A stretch of DNA of 61,607 nucleotides from Micromonospora sp. CPCC 205371. Lineage in GTDB: Bacteria > Actinomycetota > Actinomycetes > Mycobacteriales > Micromonosporaceae. Shown here piece after piece: positions 42,352-50,749 of the stretch. A program made the position numbers and the translations under genes. Below the pieces are notes generated by a model. The model was not told where the DNA came from, searched no databases, and worked only from the letters and a program-made list of their open reading frames with translations. Within the stretch, counting starts at the first letter, position 1; the number at the start of each line of letters is the position of its first letter. Location: positions 2,377 through 63,983 of the forward strand of contig NZ_JAIBNX010000001.1 in NCBI RefSeq assembly GCF_026130045.1, in the 5' to 3' direction.

Positions 42352-43539
42352 GTGTCGCAGATAGATCGCCGGCAGGCGCTCAAGCTGCTCGCCGCCGTCG
42401 GAGCGGCCGGGCTCGCCGCCGCTTGCGCCACGGAGGAGACCAACGAGCCGGAGACCAGCGACGAGCCCGTCAAGATCGGCTTGATCGCGCCACAGACCGG
42501 CGCGCTGAAGGCCATCGGTGACGAGATCACCAACGGGTTCCAGCTCTACCTGGAGCTCAACCAGAACCTGCTTGGTGGCCACCCGGTCGAGCTGGTGATC
42601 GCCGACGAGGGCGCCGACGCCAAGTCGGCCAAGGCCGCCGTCGAGTCGCTGCTCAAGCAGGGCACGCTCGCCCTCACCGGCATCGCCAACGTCGGCGCGA
42701 TGGCCGGCGTCCGTGACACGGTGGAAAACGCCAAGGTCCCGCTGATCGCCACCAACGGCATCCCGCGCAGCCTCCAGAGCGTGCTCTACATCTGGTGCAC
42801 GTCGTATGTGACCAGCGAACCGAGCGACGCGCTCGCCGCCTATCTCAAGCGCGAGACGGCCCCGACAGAGCGGGTCACGGTCGTGGCGCCCGACGACGAC
42901 AACGGGCAGGACGCGTTCGACGCGTTCCGGCAGGAGTTCGGCACCGGCGACGCGCGGCTCACCTCGGCCGTGCTCACCGACCCGACCGCGAGCGCCAGCC
43001 GGTCGTTCTTCGACACCGCGCTCAACCAGGTCCGCGGCATCAACCCCGACGTGGTCTACGCCTTCTACTCCGGCCAGGCGGCCACCGAGTTCGTCAAGCA
43101 GTACCGGGCCAAGGGCATCCAGGCCCGCATCTACGCGCCGGGCTTCTTCACCGACGGCACCATGCTGGCCGACACCGGCGACGAGGCGCGGGGCATCTTC
43201 ACCGCGATGAACTACTCGGCCGACATCAACAACGCCGCCAACCGGCTCTTCGCAACCTCGTACCGCCGGGCCCACGACGCGACCCCGTCGTCGGCGGCGA
43301 TGGCCTCGTACGACGCCGCGCAGGTGCTCGACAGGGCGATCCGGCTCAGCCGCGACCGGCTCACCCCGCCGCAGGTCAACCTGATGCTCGGCCGGGTTGG
43401 GCAGATCGACAGCCCGCGCGGCGGCTGGCAGTTCAACCAGCCGCGCACCCCGCAGCAGAAGTGGTACCTGCGCGAGGTGCGCCGCGACGGTCAGGTCCTG
43501 TCAAACGTGCTGATCAACGAGCTGGCCACCCTGGGCTAG
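42352..43539 (+). CDS. Branched-chain-amino-acid-type ABC substrate-binding lipoprotein (orphan)
   Basis: A 395-residue type I periplasmic-binding protein, lipid-anchored. A twin-Arg-like DRRQALK start and hydrophobic core end in the lipobox GLAAAC (Cys26). The Peripla_BP_6 domain has VKIGLIAPQTGALKAIGDEITNG, IADEGADAKSAKAAVESLL and VTVVAPDDDNGQDAF. The family binds amino acids, amides or aromatic acids. No permease or ATPase genes flank it, so it must use an unlinked transporter or act as a sensor. A putative promoter lies at 42270-42298, and the GTG start has a GAGGGA site. Confidence 0.9.
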   Translation: MSQIDRRQALKLLAAVGAAGLAAACATEETNEPETSDEPVKIGLIAPQTGALKAIGDEITNGFQLYLELNQNLLGGHPVELVIADEGADAKSAKAAVESLLKQGTLALTGIANVGAMAGVRDTVENAKVPLIATNGIPRSLQSVLYIWCTSYVTSEPSDALAAYLKRETAPTERVTVVAPDDDNGQDAFDAFRQEFGTGDARLTSAVLTDPTASASRSFFDTALNQVRGINPDVVYAFYSGQAATEFVKQYRAKGIQARIYAPGFFTDGTMLADTGDEARGIFTAMNYSADINNAANRLFATSYRRAHDATPSSAAMASYDAAQVLDRAIRLSRDRLTPPQVNLMLGRVGQIDSPRGGWQFNQPRTPQQKWYLREVRRDGQVLSNVLINELATLG

Positions 43540-43583
43540 CCCGCGAGCGCGAGCCGCCCGAGCGCAGCGAGGGCCAATCAGCG
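43540..43583. repeat. Intergenic GAGCGnAGCGAG repeat copy
   Basis: GCCCGCGAGCGCGAGCCGCC then GAGCGCAGCGAGGGCCAATCAG runs from the lipoprotein stop into the 3' end of the DDAH gene. The end GGCCAATCAG is shared with the fdhD repeat (GCCAATCAG). This copy may work as a shared terminator of the two convergent genes. Confidence 0.45.
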
Positions 43584-44399
43584 CAGCTCGGCGACGCAGC
43601 ATTTGACGCTGCCGCCGCCCTTCTTCAGCTCCGACAGCTCCACGAGCACCGGCGTGTACCCGGCCGCCTCGACCTTGTGCGCCATGAGGGTCGCCTCGCT
43701 GTTCAGCACGACGTGGCGGCCGTCGCTGACCAGGTTCAGCCCGAACGCGTACGCGTCGGCGTCGTCGGCCCGGACCGCGTCGGGGAAGAGCTGCCGCAGC
43801 ACCCGCTGCGACGCTGCCGAGAAGGCGGCCGGGTAGTAGGCGACGGTGCGGTCGTCGAGCGCGGCCAGAGCGGTGTCGAGGTGGTAGAAGCGCGGGTCGA
43901 CCAGGCGCAGCGACACCACCGGCCGGCCCAGTACGTCCTGCGCCTCCACGTGCGCCGCCGGCTCGGTGCGGAAGCCGTAGCCGGCGAGGATCAGCCCGCC
44001 ATAGGCGTCCGGCAGGTACGCGAAGTCACCCTCGCCCTCGTTGGTCTCGGCGGCCCGCACGCAAGTCCAGCCGCGGGCCGCGAGGTACGCCCGGTGCGCC
44101 GCCGCCTCGGCGGTTCGCTGGGCGTACTTGAAGCGCGCGCCGTACGCCACACCGTCGACGGTGAAGGCCCCGTTGGCGGCGTACACCATGTCGGGCAGTC
44201 CGGGCTCGGCCGGCAGTACGTGCACGGTGTGCCCGAGCCCTGTGAGGGTCTCCCGCAGCCGCTCCCACTGTTTGAGCGCTAGCTCGGTGTCGACCGGGGT
44301 CGACGTGTCCATCCACGGGTTGATGGCGTAGTCGACCGCGTAGAACTCTGGCGGGCACATGAGGTATGTCCGCTTTTGCGGGATGCGCTGGAGGGTCAC
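43578..44399 (-). CDS. Dimethylarginine dimethylaminohydrolase-like (amidinohydrolase)
   Basis: A 273-residue pentein-fold enzyme of the dimethylargininase/DDAH group, which hydrolyses methylated arginine or a related guanidine to citrulline-type products. YAVDYAINPWMD is the family start and ETNEGEGDF the acidic substrate region. The catalytic His is in FYHLDTALAAL and the nucleophilic cysteine in GGGSVKCC (267/268). GTG 44399 (VTLQRIPQKRTYLM) gives the family N-terminus; open frame further upstream is only antisense to the next genes. It is divergent from an Lrp regulator, which probably controls it. An ornithine- or arginine-processing role is also possible. Confidence 0.88.
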   Translation of the reverse strand: MTLQRIPQKRTYLMCPPEFYAVDYAINPWMDTSTPVDTELALKQWERLRETLTGLGHTVHVLPAEPGLPDMVYAANGAFTVDGVAYGARFKYAQRTAEAAAHRAYLAARGWTCVRAAETNEGEGDFAYLPDAYGGLILAGYGFRTEPAAHVEAQDVLGRPVVSLRLVDPRFYHLDTALAALDDRTVAYYPAAFSAASQRVLRQLFPDAVRADDADAYAFGLNLVSDGRHVVLNSEATLMAHKVEAAGYTPVLVELSELKKGGGSVKCCVAELR

Positions 44400-44409
44400 G
44401 GTCAAAAGA

Positions 44410-44421
44410 TTAGGTACCTTA
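44410..44421. promoter_or_regulatory. Candidate Lrp/AsnC operator in the divergent region
   Basis: TTAGGTACCTTA contains the perfect 8-bp palindrome AGGTACCT (44412-44419), with one mismatched flank. It lies 11 nt upstream of the DDAH GTG, within the 67 nt between the two divergent starts. Lrp-type proteins bind imperfect AT-rich dyads, so this is a reasonable operator. Confidence 0.4.
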
Positions 44422-44466
44422 CAGTGGGCGTGACAGCCGCAAATCTTGCGTCGGAGAGGCGAAACA

Positions 44467-44931
44467 TTGCAGATCGACGACGTAGACCAGCGAATTATTG
44501 CGTCGCTCGTCGCCGACGCCCGGGCGTCGTACGCGGAGATCGGGCAGCGGGTGTCGCTGTCCGCCCCGGCGGTGAAGCGGCGCGTCGACCGGCTGCGTTC
44601 CGCCGGTGTCATCAGGGGATTCACGGCCGTCATCGACCCGGCCGCCGTCGGCTGGACCACCGAGGCGTTCGTCGAGCTGTTCTGCGCCGGCCGCACGACA
44701 CCGGCCCAGATCGCCGTCGCGGTGCGGCGCCTCCCCGAGGTGATCGGGGCGTACACGGTCTCCGGCCAGGCCGACGCGCTGGTGCACCTGCGGGCGGCCG
44801 ACATCGGCCACCTCGAAGACGCGCTGGAGCGACTGCGGGCCCAGCCGTTCGTCACGTCGACCCGCAGCACGATCGTGCTCTCCCGGCTGGTCGACTCCCC
44901 CACGGTGGTAGCCGCACCCGACCCGCCCTGA
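44467..44931 (+). CDS. Lrp/AsnC-family transcriptional regulator 1
   Basis: A 154-residue Lrp/AsnC regulator. The N-terminal helix-turn-helix (about 1-55) has LQIDDVDQRIIASLVADARASYAEIGQRV and LSAPAVKRRVDRLRSAGVI. A C-terminal RAM domain (about 65-145) senses an amino acid. The TTG at 44467 is chosen because GGAGAGG at 44452-44458 lies 8 nt upstream; a TTG at 44446 has no site. It is divergent from the DDAH gene and probably regulates it in response to arginine or a relative. Confidence 0.88.
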   Translation: MQIDDVDQRIIASLVADARASYAEIGQRVSLSAPAVKRRVDRLRSAGVIRGFTAVIDPAAVGWTTEAFVELFCAGRTTPAQIAVAVRRLPEVIGAYTVSGQADALVHLRAADIGHLEDALERLRAQPFVTSTRSTIVLSRLVDSPTVVAAPDPP

Positions 44932-44973
44932 GAATCCGGGAACTGGCGCCGGCCCTGCCGCGTCCAAGCCCGC

Positions 44974-46953
44974 ATGACACCCCGACTCGCGCTCTCCGCG
45001 GCCGCACCGCTGGCACTGCTGGCCGCCCTCGCCGGGTGTACCTCATCGGACCCGGACCCCCAGCCGCCGCGCCGCGACCAGGTGCTGCCCGCCGGCGCTT
45101 TCCAACTCGTCGCGTTCGACTCGTGCGCCGCGGCGCTCAAGGACCTGAAGTCCGCAGCGAAGGAGTACGTGGGTCCGTGGGGCTTCGGCGGCATGGGCGG
45201 CGACGAGGCCATACCGCTGCAGGGCGCCCGCGACTCCGCCCGTGCGGGAGCCGAGGCCGCAGGCGGGGCGAGCTCCGCGAACAAGGGGGCGGTGCCTGAG
45301 TACTCGGGGACCAACACGCACGAGGCGGGTGTCGACGAGCCCGACATCGTCAAGACCGACGGCCAGCGGATCGTCACGGTCAGCCGGGGCGTGCTGCACG
45401 TGGTCGACGCGGCGAGCCGCAAGGTCACGGGCGAGCTCGACCTGGCGGCCGGCAACGACGACCCCAAGCGCTGGGCCACCATGAACCTGCTGCTGCACGG
45501 TGACCGCGCGCTCGTACTGGTGCACGAGGGCTGGAGCTACGCCGCCTCCGACATGGCTCGGTCCGAGGTCGCGAAGCCGGTCGGTCCCGCCGACATGACC
45601 GGGCCGGAGCTGCTCCTCGTCGAGCTGGGCGGCGAGCCGCGGGTGGTCAGCCGGTACACGATCGAGGGTGGCCTGGTCGACGCGCGCCAGACCGGCTCGA
45701 CCGCCCGGGTGGTCGTACGGTCGGCTCCACGCCTGTCCTTCCCGTACCGGGAGGGCACCAGCGAGGCACAGCGCATCGCCACGAACCGCGGCATCATCGA
45801 CCGCGCTGACGAGGCGGCATGGCTGCCGGACTACACGGTCACCACCGGCGGGAAGACCACCCGGGGCCGCGTGGAGTGCGGGCGGATGTCCCGTCCGGAG
45901 ACGTACTCCGGCACGTCCATGGTGACGGTGCTGAGCTTCGACCTCGGCGCCTCGGACGGGCTGGGCAACGGCGACCCGGTCGGCGTGGTGGCCGACGGCG
46001 ACACCGTCTACAGCAACGGCACCAACCTGTACGTCGCCAACGACCAGCGGTGGCGGGTCATGCCGCGGCTCCAGTCCCGCAACGCGGAGCCGAAGCCGGA
46101 AGACGAGATCACCGAGATCTACCAGTTTGACGCCTCGAAGCCCGGCAAGCCGCGGTACGTCACCTCGGCGTCCGTGCGCGGCTGGCTGATCAACCAGTAC
46201 GCGATGTCCGAATGGGACGGTCACCTGCGGGTGGCCACCACCAGCGGCCGCACGTGGGGCGAGAACCCGAAGTCCACCTCGACGGTGTACGTGCTCAAGG
46301 CGACCGGCGGCGAGCTGAAGGAGACCGGCCGGGTGGGCGGGCTCGGCAAGGGCGAACGCATCTACGCGGTCCGGTTCGCCGGCACCACGGGTTACGTGGT
46401 GACGTTCCGGCAGACCGATCCGCTGTACACGGTGGATCTGACCGACCCCGCGAAGCCGCGGGTCGCCGGTGAGCTGAAGATCACCGGGTACTCGGCGTAC
46501 CTGCACCCCACCGAGCCGGGCCGGGTGATCGGGATTGGCCAGGAGGCGTCGACCGAGGGCCGCGTGCAGGGTACGCAGGTCTCTCTCTTCAACGTGTCCA
46601 ACTTGGACAAGCCGACCCGGCTGTCACAGCACCACGTGGCAGGCAGCAGCTCGGAGGCTGAGTACGACCCGCACGCCTTCCTCTACTGGGCGAAGGACCG
46701 CCTGCTGGTGGTGCCGCTGATGAGCCACGACAAATCCAAGGGGACCACGCAGATGAGCGCGCTCGTGTTGCGCGTCGGCGATTCCGGCTTCACCGAGATG
46801 AGCCGGCTGACTCACCGGGGCGCACCGGACACCGGGATGATCCGTCGCTCGCTGGTCGTCGGCGACACCCTTTGGACGGTCTCCGACGCCGGCCTGATGG
46901 CCACCGGGACGTCCACGATGGACACCCGCGCCTGGCTGAAGTGGGACGCCTGA
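44974..46953 (+). CDS. Beta-propeller domain lipoprotein
   Basis: A 659-residue exported lipoprotein. The signal peptide ends in the lipobox LAGC (Cys22). After a short linker, most of the protein is a repetitive beta-strand array of the secreted beta-propeller domain family (PF09826 type), with EPDIVKTDGQRIVTVS, a large central region and repeated Y-V-L/V-blades such as YAVRFAGTTGYVVTF and YSAYLHPTEPGRVIGIGQ. An extracellular binding or scaffold role is likely; no catalytic site is seen. Its TGA overlaps the ATG of a small frame by one base. Confidence 0.88.
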   Translation: MTPRLALSAAAPLALLAALAGCTSSDPDPQPPRRDQVLPAGAFQLVAFDSCAAALKDLKSAAKEYVGPWGFGGMGGDEAIPLQGARDSARAGAEAAGGASSANKGAVPEYSGTNTHEAGVDEPDIVKTDGQRIVTVSRGVLHVVDAASRKVTGELDLAAGNDDPKRWATMNLLLHGDRALVLVHEGWSYAASDMARSEVAKPVGPADMTGPELLLVELGGEPRVVSRYTIEGGLVDARQTGSTARVVVRSAPRLSFPYREGTSEAQRIATNRGIIDRADEAAWLPDYTVTTGGKTTRGRVECGRMSRPETYSGTSMVTVLSFDLGASDGLGNGDPVGVVADGDTVYSNGTNLYVANDQRWRVMPRLQSRNAEPKPEDEITEIYQFDASKPGKPRYVTSASVRGWLINQYAMSEWDGHLRVATTSGRTWGENPKSTSTVYVLKATGGELKETGRVGGLGKGERIYAVRFAGTTGYVVTFRQTDPLYTVDLTDPAKPRVAGELKITGYSAYLHPTEPGRVIGIGQEASTEGRVQGTQVSLFNVSNLDKPTRLSQHHVAGSSSEAEYDPHAFLYWAKDRLLVVPLMSHDKSKGTTQMSALVLRVGDSGFTEMSRLTHRGAPDTGMIRRSLVVGDTLWTVSDAGLMATGTSTMDTRAWLKWDA

Positions 46954-47087
46954 TGGGCGCGGCACCGTTCGCACCCGCCGACGACGGCGTCTTGCGCCTA
47001 GGCTGGGCGATCGCGCACCTCCCGCCGCACGAGCCGGAGGAGCGTGGTCACCCTGACGAGGAGCCCGACGAGGCGGAAGACACCTGA
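46953..47087 (+). CDS. Possible small protein, 44 residues
   Basis: A short frame overlapping the stop of the beta-propeller gene by one base (TGATG), encoding an acidic protein ending in EEPDEAEDT. No family is recognised and codon use is not distinctive. It could be a coupled small gene or a chance frame in the 184-nt space before the next, convergent gene. Confidence 0.3.
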   Translation: MGAAPFAPADDGVLRLGWAIAHLPPHEPEERGHPDEEPDEAEDT

Positions 47088-47137
47088 GTTGAATGCCCTC
47101 GCCTTCGCTCGGGGGCTCGCGCGCCTGGAAGCGCTCC

Positions 47138-48211
47138 CTAGAGATACATGCCGGTGCGGTGGTCGTCGCCGTCGCGGTGGGTCGGCTTGTCGCCCTCGCC
47201 GAAGAACCGCTTGCCGCCGAACTCGCCGTGCAGCCGGTCGTCGAGCTCGTCTGCCAGCCCGGTCATCACCTGTACGGCCAGCATCAGGTGAGTGGACTGG
47301 AAGTTGCGCCCGAAGACGGGGATCGACGCCCACACCGTGTCGTTGGTGCAGTACAGCCGGCCGATCGGCATGCGGTTGGTCAGTTCGGACAGCTTCACGT
47401 AAAGCTGCTCGGTCGGCTCGACCTCGGTGAGCACTGGCGAGAGGACGTCGACCAGGGGTGGGTTGTCGCGCACCCGCACGAAGACCATCGCCGAGCCGGC
47501 CCGGATGCCGATGTCGCCGTCGGAGTCGACCTGGAGCTGCTCGGGCGTGCTCTTCATCATCGCGGCCACGACCATGCGCACCTGCTCGTCGAGCTGCAGC
47601 ACATCGCCGACGTCAGGACCGCCGCCCGCACCGGGCGCGATCATCTCGATGCCGTTGGCCCCGAGGTCAGGATCGAGCCGTGCGGTGCCCAGCGGCGCCA
47701 CCGGGATGGGCTCGCCGTCCGGGTCGTGCACCGCGTAAACCAGGAACGCCGGGTGCGGCGCCCCGTACACGTCACGGAGCGTCCGGGTGATCGTGCCGGC
47801 GAGCCGTTTCGCGTCGCCGACGGTGGCCCTGAGGCCGAAGCTCTCTCCCGAGCCCTCCATGACACCGGGCGGCGACCAGCCGAGCGCCACCATGTCGGCC
47901 ACCGCCGACCGGTCCATCCGGAAGCCCGCGGGCAGGCCGGCGTTGCCGACCGCCAGCGCGTCGACCCGGCCGTCCTCGTCGATCTCGACGCTCACGGAGT
48001 AGATGGCATCGCCGGTGCCGGACGCGGTGGGGTCGAGCGTCAATTCGAGCTGCGCGCCGGCGGCCACCGACGCCACCACGCCGGCGAGCGCGCCGGCGAA
48101 CTCGCGCCACGCGTCGGTGACCTTCGCCCGCAGGTCGGATGTGCTCGGTTCGTCGAGCAGTATCGCGTCCTGGGGATGGTCGTGGCCCCCCGCTGGGTGG
48201 TCGCCGGTCAT
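47138..48211 (-). CDS. YbjN / type III chaperone-like (TY-Chap) protein
   Basis: A 357-residue cytosolic protein with two related alpha/beta domains. The first (about 25-175) contains QLELTLDPTASGTGDAIYSVSVEID. The second (about 210-345) contains VDSDGDIGIRAGSAMVFVRVRDNPPLVDVLSPVL and TEQLYVKLSELTNRMPIGRLYCTNDTVWASI, the pattern of YbjN and CesT-like peptide-binding chaperones. Such two-domain proteins are common in actinobacteria and uncharacterised. It ends in a His/Arg-rich tail. Confidence 0.75.
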   Translation of the reverse strand: MTGDHPAGGHDHPQDAILLDEPSTSDLRAKVTDAWREFAGALAGVVASVAAGAQLELTLDPTASGTGDAIYSVSVEIDEDGRVDALAVGNAGLPAGFRMDRSAVADMVALGWSPPGVMEGSGESFGLRATVGDAKRLAGTITRTLRDVYGAPHPAFLVYAVHDPDGEPIPVAPLGTARLDPDLGANGIEMIAPGAGGGPDVGDVLQLDEQVRMVVAAMMKSTPEQLQVDSDGDIGIRAGSAMVFVRVRDNPPLVDVLSPVLTEVEPTEQLYVKLSELTNRMPIGRLYCTNDTVWASIPVFGRNFQSTHLMLAVQVMTGLADELDDRLHGEFGGKRFFGEGDKPTHRDGDDHRTGMYL

Positions 48212-48270
48212 GATCGCCTCCGTCCGTCAGCATCACCCTACCCAGCGGTCGCCGGAGTTATTGTGTCGGA

Positions 48271-50553
48271 ATGGCGAAGCAAGCGCCGCGTGACGACATC
48301 GATGAGCGCGGCGTCCAGATCACCCGGCCCGAGCGCTCCGCGGCCGGCCTGCCCGGGGTCACTCACGCGCTGCGTGCGGGGCTCAACGAGATGGGTGTAC
48401 GCCGGACCGCGCTGACCCTCCTCCGGATCAACCAGCCGGACGGCTTCGACTGTCCCGGCTGCGCGTGGCCGGAGCCGCCGCCGGGCAAGCGGTCGCACAC
48501 GGAGTTCTGTGAAAACGGTGCCAAGGCGGTCGCGGAAGAGGCGACGCTGAGGCGGGTGACCCGCGATTTCTTCGCCGAGCACACGATCGCCGAGCTCGCC
48601 GAGCACACCGACCACTGGCTGGGGCAGCAAGGCCGGCTGACCGAGCCGATGGTGCGCCGCCCCGGCGCCGATCACTACACGCCGATCTCGTGGGACGAGG
48701 CGTTCGCGCTCACCGCCGAGCACCTGCGAGCGGTGGCGCCCAACGAGGCCGCCTTCTACACCTCCGGCCGCACCTCGAACGAAGCCGCCTTCCTGTACCA
48801 GCTTTTCGCGCGCGCGTACGGCACGAACAACCTGCCCGACTGCTCGAACATGTGTCACGAATCGTCCGGCGTGGCGCTGTCCGGCACGATCGGGGTCGGC
48901 AAGGGCTCCGTCACGCTCGACGACATCCACAGGGCCGCGCTGATCGTGGTCGTGGGGCAGAACCCGGGTACCAACCATCCGCGCATGCTCTCCGCGCTCG
49001 AAGAGGCCAAGCGCCGCGGCGCGAAGATCCTCGCCGTCAACCCGCTGCCCGAGGCGGGGCTGATCCGCTTCCGCAATCCGCAGAAGGCGCGCGGGCTGGT
49101 TGGGCAGGGCACGCCGCTCGCCGACCGGTACCTCCAGATCAGGGTGGGCGGCGACCAAGCGCTCTTCCGCGCGATCGGCGCGCTGCTCGTCGCGTGGGGC
49201 ACGGTCGATGAGTCGTTTGTGGACAGACACACCAGTGGTTACGAAGAGTACCGGGCGGCGCTCGACGCGCTGGATTGGCCAGCGGTGGCCGCGGCGACCG
49301 GCCTGCCGCGCGGCGAGATCGAGGCTGCGGCCCGGATGTTCGCCGCCTCCAAGGCGACCATCGTGTGCTGGGCGATGGGCCTGACCCAGCAGCGCGACTC
49401 GGTGGCCACCATCCGCGAGATCGTCAACGTGCAGTTGCTGCGCGGCATGATCGGTCGTCCCGGCGCCGGTCTGTGCCCGGTACGCGGACACTCCAATGTG
49501 CAGGGTGACCGCACGATGGGCATCTGGCACGAGCCTCCGAGCTGGCTGCCCGTGCTGTCGGAGCGGCTCGGTGTGCCGATGCCCGCCGAGCGGGGGTACG
49601 ACACGGTCGAGGCCCTGCGCGCGATGCGCGACGGGCGGGTCCGCGTCTTCGTGGGGCTGGGCGGCAACTTCGCGGCGGCCACCCCCGACACCGCGGTGGC
49701 CCACGCGGCGCTGCGGGCCTGCGCGCTCACCGTCCATGTCTCCACCAAGCTCAACCGCTCGCACGTGGTGCCGGGCGAGACCGCGTTGATCCTGCCGTGC
49801 CTGGGTCGCACCGAACGTGACCAGCAGCTCTCGGGCGACCAGTTCGTCACGGTCGAAGACTCGATGTCTGCCGTGCACTCCTCGCGGGGCCGCCTGGCCC
49901 CCGCCTCGCCCGACCTGCTCTCCGAGGTGTCCATCGTCGCCCGGCTGGCTCAAGCGACCCTTCCCGAGTCGCCGATCCCGTGGGCGGAGTACGAGGCCGA
50001 CTACCGTGCGGTCCGCGAGCTGATCGGTGCCGTGGTGCCCGGTTTCGCCGACTTCGAGGTGCGGGTGAGCCGGCCCGGCGGTTTCACGCTGCCGCACCCG
50101 CCGCGCGACGGGCGTGAGTTTCCAACGCCGTCCGGTAAGGCGCTATTCACGTCTGGCGCGCTGGCGCCGATCGAGGTGCCCGAGGGGCGGCTGCTCCTGC
50201 AGACCGTCCGCAGCCACGACCAGTACAACACCACGATCTATGGGATGGACGACCGGTACCGAGGGGTGCACGCCGGCCGCCGCGTCGTCTTCGTCAACCC
50301 GGACGACCTGGCGCAGCTCGGCATCGCCGACGGTGCGCTCGTCGACCTCGTCTCCGAGTGGGACGACAAGGTGGAGCGCAGGGCGCCGGACTTCCGGGTC
50401 GTGTCGTACCCATCCGCGCGCGGTTGCGCCGCCACCTACTTCCCCGAGGCGAATGTCCTTGTCCCGCTCGACTCGACGGCCGAGGGGTCCAACACGCCCA
50501 CGTCCAAGCAGATCATCGTCCGTCTGGAGCCGACGACCGCGCCAGGGCGGTGA
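48271..50553 (+). CDS. FdhF/YdeP-family molybdopterin oxidoreductase
   Basis: A 760-residue molybdenum/bis-MGD oxidoreductase of the YdeP branch of the formate dehydrogenase alpha family. GFDCPGCAWP (near residue 60) is a variant N-terminal iron-sulfur motif. The catalytic domain shows TSGRTSNEAAFLYQLFAR, CSNMCHESSGVALSGTIGVGKG, VVVGQNPGTNHPRML, IGRPGAGLCPVRGHSNVQGDRTMGI and a molydopterin-binding C-terminal FPTPSGKALF. It lacks a full four-cysteine ferredoxin site, as in YdeP, and may not oxidise formate. mobA and fdhD nearby supply cofactor steps. The last 41 nt overlap the convergent DUF6457 gene. Confidence 0.9.
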   Translation: MAKQAPRDDIDERGVQITRPERSAAGLPGVTHALRAGLNEMGVRRTALTLLRINQPDGFDCPGCAWPEPPPGKRSHTEFCENGAKAVAEEATLRRVTRDFFAEHTIAELAEHTDHWLGQQGRLTEPMVRRPGADHYTPISWDEAFALTAEHLRAVAPNEAAFYTSGRTSNEAAFLYQLFARAYGTNNLPDCSNMCHESSGVALSGTIGVGKGSVTLDDIHRAALIVVVGQNPGTNHPRMLSALEEAKRRGAKILAVNPLPEAGLIRFRNPQKARGLVGQGTPLADRYLQIRVGGDQALFRAIGALLVAWGTVDESFVDRHTSGYEEYRAALDALDWPAVAAATGLPRGEIEAAARMFAASKATIVCWAMGLTQQRDSVATIREIVNVQLLRGMIGRPGAGLCPVRGHSNVQGDRTMGIWHEPPSWLPVLSERLGVPMPAERGYDTVEALRAMRDGRVRVFVGLGGNFAAATPDTAVAHAALRACALTVHVSTKLNRSHVVPGETALILPCLGRTERDQQLSGDQFVTVEDSMSAVHSSRGRLAPASPDLLSEVSIVARLAQATLPESPIPWAEYEADYRAVRELIGAVVPGFADFEVRVSRPGGFTLPHPPRDGREFPTPSGKALFTSGALAPIEVPEGRLLLQTVRSHDQYNTTIYGMDDRYRGVHAGRRVVFVNPDDLAQLGIADGALVDLVSEWDDKVERRAPDFRVVSYPSARGCAATYFPEANVLVPLDSTAEGSNTPTSKQIIVRLEPTTAPGR

Positions 50554-50749
50554 GGCGGGCGGCGGCCTCGGCCGGGTCGGCGCCGCGTCCCACCGCGAGC
50601 CCCAACAGGTATGCGGTGACCGGCGCGCCGGGGCGCAGCACGTTGTGCGCCACCTCGCGGGCCAGGTCCAGCACCGCCGCGGTGTGCGCATCGGCCGGGT
50701 CCAGCCCAAGCTCGGCGCACGCCGAGGCCGTCCACTCGTCCAGCGTCAT
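50513..50749 (-). CDS. DUF6457 protein
   Basis: A 78-residue protein of the DUF6457 type: TLDEWTASACAELGLDP then an Ala/Leu-rich helical part (LAREVAHNVLRPGAPVTAYLLGLAVG). It is regularly encoded next to mobA in actinobacteria and may support cofactor loading. Its start overlaps mobA by ATGA (50746-50749) and its end overlaps the convergent oxidoreductase gene. Function is unknown. Confidence 0.8.
   Translation of the reverse strand: MTLDEWTASACAELGLDPADAHTAAVLDLAREVAHNVLRPGAPVTAYLLGLAVGRGADPAEAAARLTALARSSAPDGR

Noticed and set aside
44400-45482. Upstream extension of the DDAH frame on the minus strand
   Set aside because: It runs antisense through the Lrp and beta-propeller genes, and the family N-terminus begins at GTG 44399.
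48238-50097. Long antisense frame opposite the molybdopterin oxidoreductase
   Set aside because: No recognisable motif; the plus-strand frame has clear family motifs throughout.
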